NCBI RefSeq assembly: GCF_005870035.1
Contig: NZ_SWJG01000001.1
Span: 1,475,639-1,539,638 of the forward strand
DNA from: Spirosoma lacussanchae
GTDB lineage: Bacteria; Bacteroidota; Bacteroidia; Cytophagales; Spirosomataceae
DNA length: 64,000 bases
Reading direction: 5' to 3'
Positions 6,405 through 15,796 of this stretch are shown here, in pieces. The notes under the pieces were generated by a model. The model was not told the origin of the DNA. It worked only from the letters and a program-made list of their open reading frames with translations, and searched no databases. Position 1 is the stretch's first letter. Each line of letters begins with the position of its first letter. A program made the translations under genes and the position numbers.

Positions 6405-7436
6405 TTAGTTTGCCTTGGATAGCCACTGCTTTTTGAGGATTTGTTCGGCCAGGCGTCCCTGCGGGCTGTACTGGTCGCGTTCGCGGTGGCGCGGTTCACG
6501 ATCCATAAACCATTTCCAGGCAAAACCACCGGCAAACCAGGCCCGCGGGCGGGTGGCATCGAGCAGGGCCGCATAGGCGTTGGCCTGCGCCTGCAGATTG
6601 GGTATGCAGTCGGTTTCCGATTCCCACGGACGGCGGGCCGTATGATCGCAGGCGCGGTAGCCAAATTCGGTGAATAAAATGGGCTTCTGCAGCCGATCGC
6701 TTGTTTTCTGCAGGGCGTTCAGGTGGGGTTTCCATCCCCGAACCAGTGCGTTTACCGAGGGGGTGCGGTCGTCGGACAGCGGGAAATAGGCATCGACGCC
6801 AACATAGTCGAGCTGGTTCCAGAACGGAATCGATTCATACCGATCCCAGTTGGCGGCATAGGTCAGTTTACCGCCGTACAGCTTCCGTACGTCTGTGATC
6901 AGCTGATTCCAGAAGGCCGGACGCGCTATGGCAAAGCGGTCCAGCTCGGTAGTGATGCAGTACAGATCAACTTGCAGCGAGTCGGCCATGCGCGCAAAAA
7001 ACAACACGTACTGCCGATAATCTTTCTCGAACGACTGCCAGTCGGCTTCGGTCCTGAACTCCAGGTCGAGGTGCGAGCCGCCCTGCATCCAGACGTGCGG
7101 TTTGAGCATGGTCTTAAGCCCCTCTTTCTGCGCCATCCGAATCGTTTCTGCTACACCGGCGGGCGTTTCGCCCCACCACTGCCCGTATTTCCGGCTTTCT
7201 TTCGGCCGGTTCTCACTGAAAAAGAAATGCGGGTCGTCTTTGCGGCAGAAGCCATAGGGCACAATGGCCACCCAGTCTGCGTTTACCGCCCGAACGGGTG
7301 CCAGGGCCGCAGAGTCGGGCTGGCGCGGTGGTGCCACCAGATTGACCCCTTTCAGAATCGGTCCTGTATACCGAAACGGCGGATCGGTCTGGCAACCCGG
7401 CAGGGTGAGCAACAGGAGAAGCAGGCGGCAGAGCAT
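6405..7436 (-). CDS. GH113-like glycoside hydrolase lipoprotein
   Basis: A 343-aa protein with a lipoprotein signal (hydrophobic residues 2-12, lipobox LPGC with Cys15), so it is probably anchored to a membrane facing the periplasm or outside. KGVNLVAPP near the mature N-terminus and the TIM-barrel pattern fit the GH113/GTA-type TIM-barrel family, whose known members include beta-mannanases. Likely catalytic glutamates are Glu164 in ITTELDRF (acid/base) and Glu257 in ILFTEFGY (nucleophile). It is the first chromosomal-type gene after the cassette block and is GC-rich. The next gene on the same strand starts 18 bases upstream of its start codon, so the two may be co-transcribed. The substrate is not known. 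Confidence 0.7.
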   Translation of the reverse strand: MLCRLLLLLLTLPGCQTDPPFRYTGPILKGVNLVAPPRQPDSAALAPVRAVNADWVAIVPYGFCRKDDPHFFFSENRPKESRKYGQWWGETPAGVAETIRMAQKEGLKTMLKPHVWMQGGSHLDLEFRTEADWQSFEKDYRQYVLFFARMADSLQVDLYCITTELDRFAIARPAFWNQLITDVRKLYGGKLTYAANWDRYESIPFWNQLDYVGVDAYFPLSDDRTPSVNALVRGWKPHLNALQKTSDRLQKPILFTEFGYRACDHTARRPWESETDCIPNLQAQANAYAALLDATRPRAWFAGGFAWKWFMDREPRHRERDQYSPQGRLAEQILKKQWLSKAN

Positions 7437-7453
7437 GCGGGCGGGGAGTTGGG

Positions 7454-8716
7454 TTAGCGATGATTCATCACAATGCGCTCGGCTACCTCACGGCCGGTCT
7501 GTAGCGCTGCGTTGAGCGATGGGTAGGCCGTCTGATCGCCACATTGATAAAGCCCTTCGGCCAGTTGCAGCGGCTGGTGAACAACGGTAGGATCGTAGGC
7601 CGGTAAGGCCTGTGGCAGATGATAGGTACGCAGGTGCTGCCAGCTAGCCACGTCGGCGCCAAACCAGTCGGTCAGCTCCTGCCGGATTCGCCGGGTGAGG
7701 GCCTCTTCAATAAACGTTTCCAACCCCTGGGTACTGACCGAAATCAGGGCCCGCCCGTCTGGGGCGTAGCCGGGCGCTACGTCGCTCATGACGGCCATAT
7801 TATGGATGGCAGCAGTGCGGTGCGTGTTCAGCATGAGCAGTTTTTCCGGATTGGGGCTGGCGGGTGCCGCAAAGTAGGTACAGGTCGTATGGTTAAACGA
7901 CCGACTGACGGGGGGCGCCTGTTGCGTTAGCCGGGCCGCCTGATCCGCATCCACGGCCATGACCACCGCCCCCGCAACCAGGCTCTCGCCCGAGGCCAGC
8001 TCGACCGTTGAGCCACTGATTCGCCGAACCAGGGTCTTCAGCCGAATCTGATCGGGAGCGAGTCGGCCGGCCAGCTGATCAGCGATAGCCCCAATACCCC
8101 GTGCCGGCACGGCGGCTTTGCCCTCAAAGAACATCCGGAAGCAGAACTCGAAAAAGTTACTCGACGTAACCAGGGCGTCTTCGAGGAAAACACCCCCGAA
8201 AAACGGCCGGAAGAACCGGGTAATCATCTGGTCGGAGAAACCGATATCGTCCAGCAGGGCCAGGGTAGTGGTGGGCGTTTGCTGAAATAACTCGGTAACG
8301 GATAAGGACTGGGTCCGGCGCATCAGCTCGACAATCCGCAGCTTATCGCCCAGGGTGCCTACCGGCGAGGCCAGTGTAGCGAATACCGACAGCGGCTCCT
8401 GAAAGGGATTCAGCAGTTTCATCCAGCTGGCAGCCTGGTTGGGTTCCTGATGGCGGATCAACGCGCCGGAGCGAAACGGGCGCAGGTCGAGCGCGTTGTA
8501 ATTCAGCAACCGCCGGGCCTCCGGATACGCCGTCAGCAGAATCTGAAAGCCCCGGTCGAGTTGAAAACCGTTTACGATATCGGTACGAACGCGCCCCCCC
8601 ACACCATCGGCCGCGTCGAGCACGAGCGCATCGATACCCGCCTGTTTGAGATAGACGGCGCAACTCAGGCCGGCAACACCGGCACCAACAATAACAACAG
8701 GTAATTCGGCAGGCAT
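7454..8716 (-). CDS. NAD(P)/FAD-dependent amine oxidase-family oxidoreductase
   Basis: A 420-aa flavoprotein. The N-terminal VVIVGAGVAGLSCAVYL is the dinucleotide-binding GxGxxG motif. VLDAADGVGGRVRTD is the following FAD-contacting motif of the amine oxidase/phytoene desaturase/protoporphyrinogen oxidase superfamily. The C-terminal GLYQCGDQTAYPSLNAALQTGREVAE is the typical closing FAD motif. The ATG at 8716 is chosen because it places the FAD motif at the usual distance; the frame extends upstream only to a TTG. The substrate cannot be read from the sequence. It could be a carotenoid or porphyrin enzyme, but no pathway genes are next to it. Confidence 0.75.
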   Translation of the reverse strand: MPAELPVVIVGAGVAGLSCAVYLKQAGIDALVLDAADGVGGRVRTDIVNGFQLDRGFQILLTAYPEARRLLNYNALDLRPFRSGALIRHQEPNQAASWMKLLNPFQEPLSVFATLASPVGTLGDKLRIVELMRRTQSLSVTELFQQTPTTTLALLDDIGFSDQMITRFFRPFFGGVFLEDALVTSSNFFEFCFRMFFEGKAAVPARGIGAIADQLAGRLAPDQIRLKTLVRRISGSTVELASGESLVAGAVVMAVDADQAARLTQQAPPVSRSFNHTTCTYFAAPASPNPEKLLMLNTHRTAAIHNMAVMSDVAPGYAPDGRALISVSTQGLETFIEEALTRRIRQELTDWFGADVASWQHLRTYHLPQALPAYDPTVVHQPLQLAEGLYQCGDQTAYPSLNAALQTGREVAERIVMNHR

Positions 8717-8881
8717 ACGATCAGGTAATGGAGTCGATAAATTCTGCACCAAAAATAAACGTTCCGACTCCTAACCGGCGAGTTATCAGTCAAATGCGTA
8801 GTATTATTTTTGGATAAATTGAATAAAATCAAGTTAATTAAATGTTAAACGTCTGTAAATCAACAATGATTATATAAATGA

Positions 8882-8912
8882 TTTTGCCTTTTTGGGGAAA
8901 CTATTAATTTTG
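8882..8912 (+). promoter_or_regulatory. Predicted Bacteroidetes-type promoter of pabA
   Basis: TTTTG (8882-8886), 18 bases, then TAATTTTG (8905-8912). This fits the Bacteroidetes primary sigma consensus of TTTG near -33 and TAnnTTTG near -7. It lies 25 bases before the pabA start codon, in an AT-rich divergent gap. Confidence 0.6.
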
Positions 8913-8937
8913 CGATACCAGATTGCGTTACAGAAAC

Positions 8938-9540
8938 ATGAAGTTGCTGCTGCTCGACAATTATGATTCGTTTACCTTCACGCTGGTCGATTATTTACGA
9001 CAGGCGGGGGCCGACTGTCGGGTAGTACGCAACGATGAGCCGTTCGAGCATCTGGTCGCCCAGCCGGTCGATGGCGTTGTGCTGTCGCCGGGGCCGGGTC
9101 GTCCCCAACAGGCTGGACGGCTGCTGGAGGTTATCGACTACTACCACCGGCGGGTGCCTATGCTGGGGGTTTGTCTGGGACATCAGGCCATCGGCGAGTG
9201 GGCCGGGGCCAGCCTGAGTCCAGCCCTTCAGCCGATGCATGGCAAAGTGTCGCGGGTGCGGATCGGTACACACCCTGACCCGCTGCTGACCGGCCTACCG
9301 GATACGTTTTCGGTCACGCGCTATCACTCGCTGGTGCTGACCCAGCTCCCCGCCAGTCTGGACTGTATACTGGAGACCGATCTGGGCGAGGTGATGGGAA
9401 TCCGCCATCGGACGTTACCGCTCTGGGGGGTTCAGTTTCACCCGGAGGCCGTACTGACCGAGTGGGGCCTGCCGTTACTGACCAACTGGATCAAAATTGT
9501 TCAAAAACTAACCCAAAACCAGTATCTACCGCATCGTTAA
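8938..9540 (+). CDS. pabA: Class I glutamine amidotransferase, PabA/TrpG type
   Basis: A 200-aa cytosolic amidotransferase that supplies ammonia for aminodeoxychorismate (folate) or anthranilate (tryptophan) synthesis. LLLDNYDSFTF at the start, SPGPGRP, GVCLGHQAIGE with nucleophile Cys79, and VQFHPEAVLTEWG with the His-Glu pair are all present. No chorismate-binding partner or trp genes are adjacent. Bacteroidota often keep pabA as a stand-alone gene, so PabA is preferred over TrpG, but the choice is not certain. The ATG at 8938 lies just after a good promoter match. A hydrolase gene follows 7 bases later. Confidence 0.85.
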   Translation: MKLLLLDNYDSFTFTLVDYLRQAGADCRVVRNDEPFEHLVAQPVDGVVLSPGPGRPQQAGRLLEVIDYYHRRVPMLGVCLGHQAIGEWAGASLSPALQPMHGKVSRVRIGTHPDPLLTGLPDTFSVTRYHSLVLTQLPASLDCILETDLGEVMGIRHRTLPLWGVQFHPEAVLTEWGLPLLTNWIKIVQKLTQNQYLPHR

Positions 9541-9547
9541 CTGTTTA

Positions 9548-10330
9548 ATGCGCATGAAGTACACAATCAGAGAAGAAGCGGGATTCCGCTACGTTGACGA
9601 AGGAGAGGGCGAAGTGCTGCTGTTATTACACGGTTTATTCGGCGCTCTCAGCAACTGGGACGACGTAATCCAGACCTTCTCGAACCGATACCGGGTTGTT
9701 ATTCCGATGTTGCCGATCTACGAAATGCCGATCCGGCAGGCCAGCCTGGAAGGGCTCGTAGCGTTCATCGAAAAATTTGTTGCCCAGAAAGGATTACAGG
9801 ACCTGACGTTGCTGGGTAACTCGCTCGGTGGTCATCTGGCAATTCTGTATACCTTCAAAAATCCCGATCAGGTTCGTCGGCTGGTGCTGACGGGCAGTTC
9901 GGGGCTGTTCGAAAACGGCATGGGTGGCTCGTTTCCCAAGCGCGGCAGTTACGACTACATTGCTGAGCGGGTAGCCTACACGTTCTACGATCCCAACGTG
10001 GCCTCGAAGGAGCTGATCGACGAGGTGTTTGAGATCACCAGCAGCATTCCCAAGTGCATGAGTATCGTATCGATTGCCAAGTCGGCCCAGCGCAACAACG
10101 TCGGTAAAGACCTGCATCAGATTCAGGTACCTACGCTGCTGGTCTGGGGGCTCAACGATACCATTACCCCGGCCAACGTGGGTCATGAGTTTAACCGGCT
10201 CATCACTCATTCAGAACTGTACTTCATCGACCAGTGCTGCCACGCGCCGATGATGGAGTGCCCGGCCCGGTTCAACGAGCTGCTCGAAAGCTGGCTGGCC
10301 CGCCATCCGGTTGGCGAACTGGTAGACTAG
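9548..10330 (+). CDS. Alpha/beta-fold hydrolase
   Basis: A 260-aa soluble protein with the alpha/beta hydrolase pattern: LLLHGLFGALSNWD (oxyanion HG), nucleophile Ser92 in GNSLGG, Asp in WGLNDTITP and His in QCCHAPMMECP near the C-terminus. All three catalytic residues are present. It lies 7 bases after pabA and is probably in the same operon. Substrate unknown. Hydrolases of this type are conserved in Cytophagales near folate and NAD genes, but I cannot assign a reaction. Confidence 0.8.
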   Translation: MRMKYTIREEAGFRYVDEGEGEVLLLLHGLFGALSNWDDVIQTFSNRYRVVIPMLPIYEMPIRQASLEGLVAFIEKFVAQKGLQDLTLLGNSLGGHLAILYTFKNPDQVRRLVLTGSSGLFENGMGGSFPKRGSYDYIAERVAYTFYDPNVASKELIDEVFEITSSIPKCMSIVSIAKSAQRNNVGKDLHQIQVPTLLVWGLNDTITPANVGHEFNRLITHSELYFIDQCCHAPMMECPARFNELLESWLARHPVGELVD

Positions 10331-10467
10331 GGTACGGGGCTGGCGAGCGGGTTCGAAGCCCGCAGCCCGGCCTATACGCTACGCACCCGGCCTTTTAAAT
10401 AAGATTTGGAAACTATGCCGGAAATTCTGTAGTTTTCTGGCATACAGTTTTCTTAGACACCATTCAT

Positions 10468-11136
10468 ATGCTGGCTGCCGAACTTATTGACCCCATGCTC
10501 CCGGCGCTAAAACCGTCTGACTCTGTCGGACAGGCTTTAGACTGGATGCAGGAGCACCGCATCGGGCAACTGGTGCTGACTGATCAGAGCGAATACCAGG
10601 GCGTAGTAACCGAAGAGTTGCTCATGGATGTAGCCGACGAAGAGCAGCCCCTGAGCAACGTAATGCGGCTTTTTGAACAGAATTACGTGTTCGATAATCA
10701 GCATTTGTATGAGATTCTGAGCCTAGTGATTCAGAACCGGATGGATGTCGTGGCGGTACTGAACGAAGGGCGTGAATTTATCGGAACGGTCTCGGCCAAC
10801 GAACTGATTCGGCAGTTTGCGCAGGAGCTGGGCGTTCAGGAAGCCGGTGCCATTCTGATCCTGAGTTTGAACGAACGCGATTATTCAATGGCCGAGATCA
10901 GCCGGCTGATCGAGTCGAACAACACCAAAATTGTCAGCAGCTATTTTTCCAGCGCAGCCTACGGGCAACCCGACCGCTCGCGACTGACGCTCAAACTCAA
11001 CCGGCGCGATATCACCCTCGTGATTTCAACGCTCGAACGGTTCGGGTATCAGATCGAAGCTGCTTTTGCCAACACACCCGTTGACAGTATCGATCAGGAG
11101 CGGCTCGATTCGTTGCTTCGTTATTTAAACACCTAG
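10468..11136 (+). CDS. CBS-domain protein with ACT-like tail
   Basis: A 222-aa soluble protein. Residues about 1-120 contain two CBS repeats (LKPSDSVGQALDWMQEHRIGQLVLTD and LYEILSLVIQNRMDVVAVLNEGREFIGTVS), which usually bind adenosyl ligands. Residues about 130-210 (ILILSLNERDYSMAEISRLIESNNTKIVSSYF) look like an ACT-type ligand-binding fold. It has no enzyme domain and may be a sensor. It sits about 100 bases before NAD kinase on the same strand, which suggests a link to nucleotide or NAD metabolism, but this is inference from position. Confidence 0.8.
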   Translation: MLAAELIDPMLPALKPSDSVGQALDWMQEHRIGQLVLTDQSEYQGVVTEELLMDVADEEQPLSNVMRLFEQNYVFDNQHLYEILSLVIQNRMDVVAVLNEGREFIGTVSANELIRQFAQELGVQEAGAILILSLNERDYSMAEISRLIESNNTKIVSSYFSSAAYGQPDRSRLTLKLNRRDITLVISTLERFGYQIEAAFANTPVDSIDQERLDSLLRYLNT

Positions 11137-11240
11137 TTTTGGTAGTTTCGCTCCCTGGTTCTGGTCAGCCATCACCTGACTGAAAACGCGGGTGTAATCC
11201 GCTTCCGGAACCTCATGCCGAAACCTGTAAACGCTCTTCC

Positions 11241-12116
11241 ATGAAAATCGCCATTCACGGGCGTAACTTTCCCGAACAGGCCCGACCGTATATCCAGTCT
11301 ATGTTTGAAGAACTGGCAAAACGGCAGGCCGATGTGCTTATCTCGCAGGGGTATCGCGAGTTCCTCGACAACGCTGGCATTACTCATTACAGCACCGCTA
11401 CCTACACCGTTGACGAAGGCCTTGCCGATGCTGATTTCATCTTTAGCCTGGGGGGCGACGGTACCCTGCTCGATGCCGTAACCCACGTTGGACCCCGGCA
11501 GATTCCGATCATTGGTATTAACATTGGGCGGCTGGGCTTTCTGGCAACAGTGGCTCCCTCATCGATCCGACTGATGATCGATGCGCTCTTTAACGAGCAG
11601 TACAGCATTGATGAGCGAACCCTGGTTAGCGTCAGGTCGAGCCAGGAGATATTCGGCCAGCTTCCGTTCGGTCTCAACGACTTCACCATCACCCGCACCC
11701 AGACCTCGTCCATGATTACGGTACATACCTATCTGGATGGCGAATTTCTGAATTCGTACTGGGCCGACGGGCTGATCGTTTCTACGCCGTCGGGTTCTAC
11801 GGGGTACTCGCTCAGCTGTGGCGGGCCGGTACTGCTGCCGCAAACCAACAATTTTATCATTACCCCGATCAGCCCGCATAACCTGAACGTACGGCCCATG
11901 ATTGTAATGGACAGTTGTCAGCTGGCGTTTGAGGTTGAGAGCCGGAGTGGGAATTTTCTGGCCGCTCTCGACTCCCGGTCGTTCACGGTTGAAACGTCGG
12001 TGCGGATCAGCGTACAGAAGGAAGCGTTCAAAGCCAGGTTGGTTAAGCTCGGCGACGATAACTTTCTGAACACCCTTCGGAGCAAACTTAACTGGGGCTG
12101 GGATATCCGGAATTGA
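11241..12116 (+). CDS. nadK: NAD kinase
   Basis: A 291-aa cytosolic enzyme that phosphorylates NAD to NADP. The diagnostic FSLGGDGTLLDAV, IIGINIGRLGFLA and DGLIVSTPSGSTGYSLSCGGPVL motifs are all present, and the length is normal. Translation probably starts at the ATG at 11241, giving MKIAIHGRNF, the usual first strand. It follows the CBS/ACT protein and precedes two outer-membrane barrel genes, a gene order I associate with Cytophagales. Confidence 0.95.
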   Translation: MKIAIHGRNFPEQARPYIQSMFEELAKRQADVLISQGYREFLDNAGITHYSTATYTVDEGLADADFIFSLGGDGTLLDAVTHVGPRQIPIIGINIGRLGFLATVAPSSIRLMIDALFNEQYSIDERTLVSVRSSQEIFGQLPFGLNDFTITRTQTSSMITVHTYLDGEFLNSYWADGLIVSTPSGSTGYSLSCGGPVLLPQTNNFIITPISPHNLNVRPMIVMDSCQLAFEVESRSGNFLAALDSRSFTVETSVRISVQKEAFKARLVKLGDDNFLNTLRSKLNWGWDIRN

Positions 12117-12278
12117 AACCAGACGGGCGTTTTTGTCAATTAACGGTCCAATCAATGGTTTGACAGGCGGTATGTCGTACATTTTTTGTCTTTTCGCCAA
12201 TAATTTTAACAATACCTCCGTTTGGGAATTGGCTGGCTTTTGGGGCCAGCGGGGGTTGATTCACGTATTTTACGCTTT

Positions 12279-13259
12279 ATGAAAACATATCAGTACGTAG
12301 TAGCAGGCGTTGCGGTTCTTTTATTACTGGCAACCCGGGCTACGGATAGTGTAGCCCAACGCCGACCAAACACTCGTTTTGCCCCTTACTCCGCCGTCTC
12401 CCTGGGAGTCGGCTCCTCGCATTATTACGGTGAGCTGGCTGGTTACCGGCAGCCGCTGCGTGCTACGTTTATCATGCCCCGCTGGAACGTTGCCCTCGGG
12501 TATACGCGTCAGTTTACGCCCCATTTTGCAGCCAGAGCATCGTTTACCTGGGCGCGCGTTGCGGGCGACGATTACACCTTCAGCAAGGCGAACCCCACCT
12601 TGTTTGCGGCTCAGTACGCCCGAAACCTCCACTTCCGGAACGACCTGAAAGAGTTTGCCGTAACGGGTATTTATAATTTTATCGAAGACGGACGCAACTC
12701 GAACGCACGGGCCAAATTCACGCCTTATCTGTTTGGTGGCCTGGCCTTGCTGGCTCATGCACCGGAAGCCCGCACGCCTACCGAAACCAACAACAACAAT
12801 GGCGAGTACGAAGCCCGAAAATGGGTAAAATTACAGCCGCTTCGCACGGAAGGACAGGGCCAGCCCGGCTACGACAAGCCCTACTCGCTGGTAACGCTGG
12901 CTGTGCCGGTAGGCTTTGGCGTTCGGTACAGGCTGAACGATAACTTCGACCTGGGCGCCGAAATCGGGTTCCGGCTTACGTTCACCGACTACCTTGACGA
13001 TGTAGGCGGCAACTATGCCAGCCCGGAAGCCGTGCAGGGACTTGGCGCTATCATGGCCGACCGGCGTTTCGAACGCGATGCCGCCCGTGTCAATACGGAT
13101 CGCTACACGGTAGCGCAGGAGTTGTTTGCCGCCGATCCCAGTCCTTTTCAGAGCGAGATTCGTGGAGCCAACACGGTGTTGAAAGATGGCTACCTGCTGA
13201 CTAATTTCTCCGTTCGTTACATTATTCCGGGTCGGATTAAGTGCCCACCCATCAAGTAA
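12279..13259 (+). CDS. Outer-membrane beta-barrel protein, DUF6089-like
   Basis: A 326-aa protein from the ATG at 12279, which begins a signal peptide (YVVAGVAVLLLLATRATDSVAQ). The frame is open upstream from a TTG, but that would bury the signal. The mature part alternates aromatic and polar residues in beta-barrel style (SVSLGVGSSHYYGELAGY, FTPYLFGGLALLAHAPEART, FGVRYRLNDNFDLGAEIGFR) and ends in strand-like NFSVRYIIPG. It resembles the DUF6089 barrels of Cytophagales. Function unknown; location most likely the outer membrane. Confidence 0.75.
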   Translation: MKTYQYVVAGVAVLLLLATRATDSVAQRRPNTRFAPYSAVSLGVGSSHYYGELAGYRQPLRATFIMPRWNVALGYTRQFTPHFAARASFTWARVAGDDYTFSKANPTLFAAQYARNLHFRNDLKEFAVTGIYNFIEDGRNSNARAKFTPYLFGGLALLAHAPEARTPTETNNNNGEYEARKWVKLQPLRTEGQGQPGYDKPYSLVTLAVPVGFGVRYRLNDNFDLGAEIGFRLTFTDYLDDVGGNYASPEAVQGLGAIMADRRFERDAARVNTDRYTVAQELFAADPSPFQSEIRGANTVLKDGYLLTNFSVRYIIPGRIKCPPIK

Positions 13260-13285
13260 TACCGGTTGGGTTTCTCCACACGTCT

Positions 13286-13954
13286 ATGAGGCATAGAATC
13301 AAAATGGCCTGGCTGGTAATAGCCGGGCTTTTTATCAATCTGACTACGCTGGCGCAAAAAGCCGAGATTGGCGGTGGGCTGGGGGGAATGCTGTACAAGG
13401 GAGACGTGTCGCCCAGCCTTAACCCCCGCTTTTACATGCCAGCGGCCAACATGTTCTTCCGGTATAATGCCACCCGGTCAGTGTCGTTCCGGGGGGGACT
13501 GGCCATCGGAGGTATCAAAGGCGAAGATCGGGTGAGCCGTGACCCGCTTCAGCTCGCCCGCGATTATTCGTTCAACAGCCGGGTCAGCGAAGCAACGATC
13601 GACATTCAGTACAACTTCTTTTCCTACAAACCGCAACCCAAAGTTCGGAACTGGACACCGTACGTCTTCGGAGGAATCGGTCTCTTCAGCGTTCGTAACT
13701 CGGTGGTGCGCGCCAGAGGGTATATGACCTTTCCAATCGGGGTGGGCGTAAAATACGAAATCAAACGCCCCTGGAGCATCGGTGCTGAGTTTGGTACCCG
13801 GTTCACGAACAGCGACTATCTGGACGGCCTCGGCGACGTTACCTACGGCGTCACGACGGCCAAAAACGCCCAAGGAAACCCCGCTCTGCGCGACAGCTAC
13901 ACCTATACCGGCATCATGGTAAGCTATACCTTCTACAAGATTTTCTGCCCGTAG
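13286..13954 (+). CDS. Outer-membrane beta-barrel protein, DUF6089-like (paralogue)
   Basis: A 222-aa protein with signal peptide MAWLVIAGLFINLTTLAQ, then barrel strands (GGGLGGMLYKGDVSP, YVFGGIGLFSVRN, GVGVKYEIKRPWSIGAEFGTRF, YTGIMVSYTFYKIFCP). It is shorter than the preceding gene but has the same order of motifs, so the two are probably tandem paralogues. The start is taken at ATG 13286; ATG 13304 is also possible. The gene runs directly into a palindromic repeat at 13954. Confidence 0.7.
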   Translation: MRHRIKMAWLVIAGLFINLTTLAQKAEIGGGLGGMLYKGDVSPSLNPRFYMPAANMFFRYNATRSVSFRGGLAIGGIKGEDRVSRDPLQLARDYSFNSRVSEATIDIQYNFFSYKPQPKVRNWTPYVFGGIGLFSVRNSVVRARGYMTFPIGVGVKYEIKRPWSIGAEFGTRFTNSDYLDGLGDVTYGVTTAKNAQGNPALRDSYTYTGIMVSYTFYKIFCP

Positions 13955-14063
13955 AGACGCGACCCCTCGCGTCTCAGCCCGCGACCCCTCGCGTCTCTGT
14001 TCATCACGTTTCTTGATGATGCCAAAAGAGACGCGAGGGCTGGCGTCCCGGCCCTCGCGTCTC
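13954..14063. repeat. GAGACGCG palindromic repeat cluster between convergent genes
   Basis: Three related elements. A perfect 9-bp stem GAGACGCGA / TCGCGTCTC with a CCCC loop lies at 13954-13975. A further half copy, GCGACCCCTCGCGTCTC, is at about 13981-13997. A perfect 13-bp stem GAGACGCGAGGGC / GCCCTCGCGTCTC lies at 14028-14063. Repeats of this GAGACGC...GCGTCTC type are common between convergent genes in Cytophagales. They could serve as a bidirectional transcription terminator or be copies of a small REP-like mobile element. Confidence 0.7.
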
Positions 14064-15781
14064 TACAGGTTCTTCTTGGTCAGCTGGTCTACCGCATAAT
14101 TGGCCGCGCGGGCGGTGAGTGCCATGTACGTCAGCGATGGGTTCACGCAGGACGAAGAGGCCATGGCGGCTCCGTCAGTGACGAACACATTTTTGCAGTC
14201 GTGGACCTGGTTGAATTTGTTCAGCACCGACGTTTTCGGGTCTTTGCCCATGCGGGCCGTACCCATTTCGTGGATACCCAGGCCCAGGTGAACATCCTGC
14301 CGGTTATTACCCGTAATATTCTTGAAACCGGCGGCATCGAGCATTTCGGCGGCCGAGTTCATCATGTCTTTACGCATGGCGATCTCATTCTCGCCAAAGG
14401 CGGCATCGAACACGATGAGGGGAACGCCCCATTTGTCTTTCTTTACCGGGTCGAGGTACATGCGGTTGTTCGGATTGGGTAATACCTCGCCGAAGCCGCC
14501 AAACCCGATGGTCCAGGCGCCGGGTTGTGTCATCTGCTGTTTGAACGACGCGCCAAAGCCGTCCATGGCCACGCCCCGTTTCCAGTCGCTTCTACTTGCT
14601 CCGCCCTGGTACCCAAAGCCCCGCAGGTAAGTAGTCTGCCGGTCGCTGCCCCAGTTTCGGAAGCGGGGAATATACAGGGCGTTGGGCCGCTGGCCGTACA
14701 TCAGGTCTTCTTCGAATCCCTCAATGGTGGCGTTGGCACCGGCCCCCAGATGGTGGTCCATGATGTTGCGTCCAACCTGATCACTATCGTTGCCGAGGCC
14801 ATTCGGAAACCGGCTCGACCGGGAGTTGAGCAGCAGCGCGGCCGTATTCATTGAGCCCGCGTTGAGAAAAATAATCCGGGCCGAATAGTCGGTAACGGCC
14901 AGGGTATGCTGGTTAACGACCCGAACGCCGGTGGCGCGGCCTGTTTTATCATCGTAGATCAGCTCAGCCGCAATGCTGTCGTGCAGAATGTCCAGCCGGT
15001 TGGTAGCCCGGGCCGCCGGAATCGCTCCGGATAGTGAGCTGTAATAGGCCCCATACGGACAGCCCCGGCTGCATTTGTTACGGAACTGACACGACGCCCG
15101 GCCCAGCGCCGTATGCCACGGCTGCGGTTGGGTCAGGTTGGCCACGCGGCCAATGGTTACCGGACGATTGAGCTTCTGCTTCATGGTCTCCCGAAAAAAG
15201 CGCTCGGGGGGCGACATTGGCATGGGCGGTAGAAAATGACTGTCGGGGAGTACTGCCAGCTGCTCGGCCTGCCCGCTCACGCCCACAAACTTCTCGATAT
15301 AAGTGTACCAGGGCGCCAGATCAGTATAACGAATGGGCCAGTCGACCCCGATGCCTTCTTTCGCGTTTGCTTCAAAGTCGGCGGGGTTCCAGCGGTAGGT
15401 TTGCCGGCCCCAATGCATGGACTTGCCGCCCGTATGATAAGCCCGAATCCAGTCGAACGGCCGTTTTTCGACGTACGGGTTCTGCTGGTCGTTGGTCATG
15501 AATCCAGCTTTATCGTCCTGAGCCATGCCCACAAACCGGTTGTTGGCCCATAACTCTTCGGCCGAGCGAACGGGGACTTTATCCCGGTGCTGAATTTCCC
15601 AGGGCGCCTTCATCGCCGTATCGTAATCGTCGATATGCTTCACCTCGCGGCCTCGCTCGATCACGAGTACACGCAGGCCTTTCTGGGTTAGTTCCTTGGC
15701 CGCAATGCCGCCAGTCATGCCCGACCCCACCACAATAGCGTCGTAGCGATGGGTTTTATCCGTCGTTAGGTTTAGATTCAT
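14063..15781 (-). CDS. GMC-family oxidoreductase (gluconate 2-dehydrogenase large-subunit type)
   Basis: A 572-aa flavoprotein. The FAD-binding motif IVVGSGMTGGIAAKEL is at residues about 15-30 and LVIERG follows. FRNKCSRGCPYGAYYSS is the Cys-rich motif of the gluconate/sorbitol-type membrane dehydrogenases. LGIHEMGTARMG and CVNPSLTYMALTARAA near the C-terminus carry the catalytic His and the FAD-closing motif. It pairs with the small-subunit gene 15 bases upstream on the same strand, so the two probably form a periplasmic sugar or sugar-acid dehydrogenase. The substrate is not readable. No cytochrome subunit is encoded next to it. Confidence 0.85.
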   Translation of the reverse strand: MNLNLTTDKTHRYDAIVVGSGMTGGIAAKELTQKGLRVLVIERGREVKHIDDYDTAMKAPWEIQHRDKVPVRSAEELWANNRFVGMAQDDKAGFMTNDQQNPYVEKRPFDWIRAYHTGGKSMHWGRQTYRWNPADFEANAKEGIGVDWPIRYTDLAPWYTYIEKFVGVSGQAEQLAVLPDSHFLPPMPMSPPERFFRETMKQKLNRPVTIGRVANLTQPQPWHTALGRASCQFRNKCSRGCPYGAYYSSLSGAIPAARATNRLDILHDSIAAELIYDDKTGRATGVRVVNQHTLAVTDYSARIIFLNAGSMNTAALLLNSRSSRFPNGLGNDSDQVGRNIMDHHLGAGANATIEGFEEDLMYGQRPNALYIPRFRNWGSDRQTTYLRGFGYQGGASRSDWKRGVAMDGFGASFKQQMTQPGAWTIGFGGFGEVLPNPNNRMYLDPVKKDKWGVPLIVFDAAFGENEIAMRKDMMNSAAEMLDAAGFKNITGNNRQDVHLGLGIHEMGTARMGKDPKTSVLNKFNQVHDCKNVFVTDGAAMASSSCVNPSLTYMALTARAANYAVDQLTKKNL

Positions 15782-15796
15782 AAAGGTAGGTAGGGG

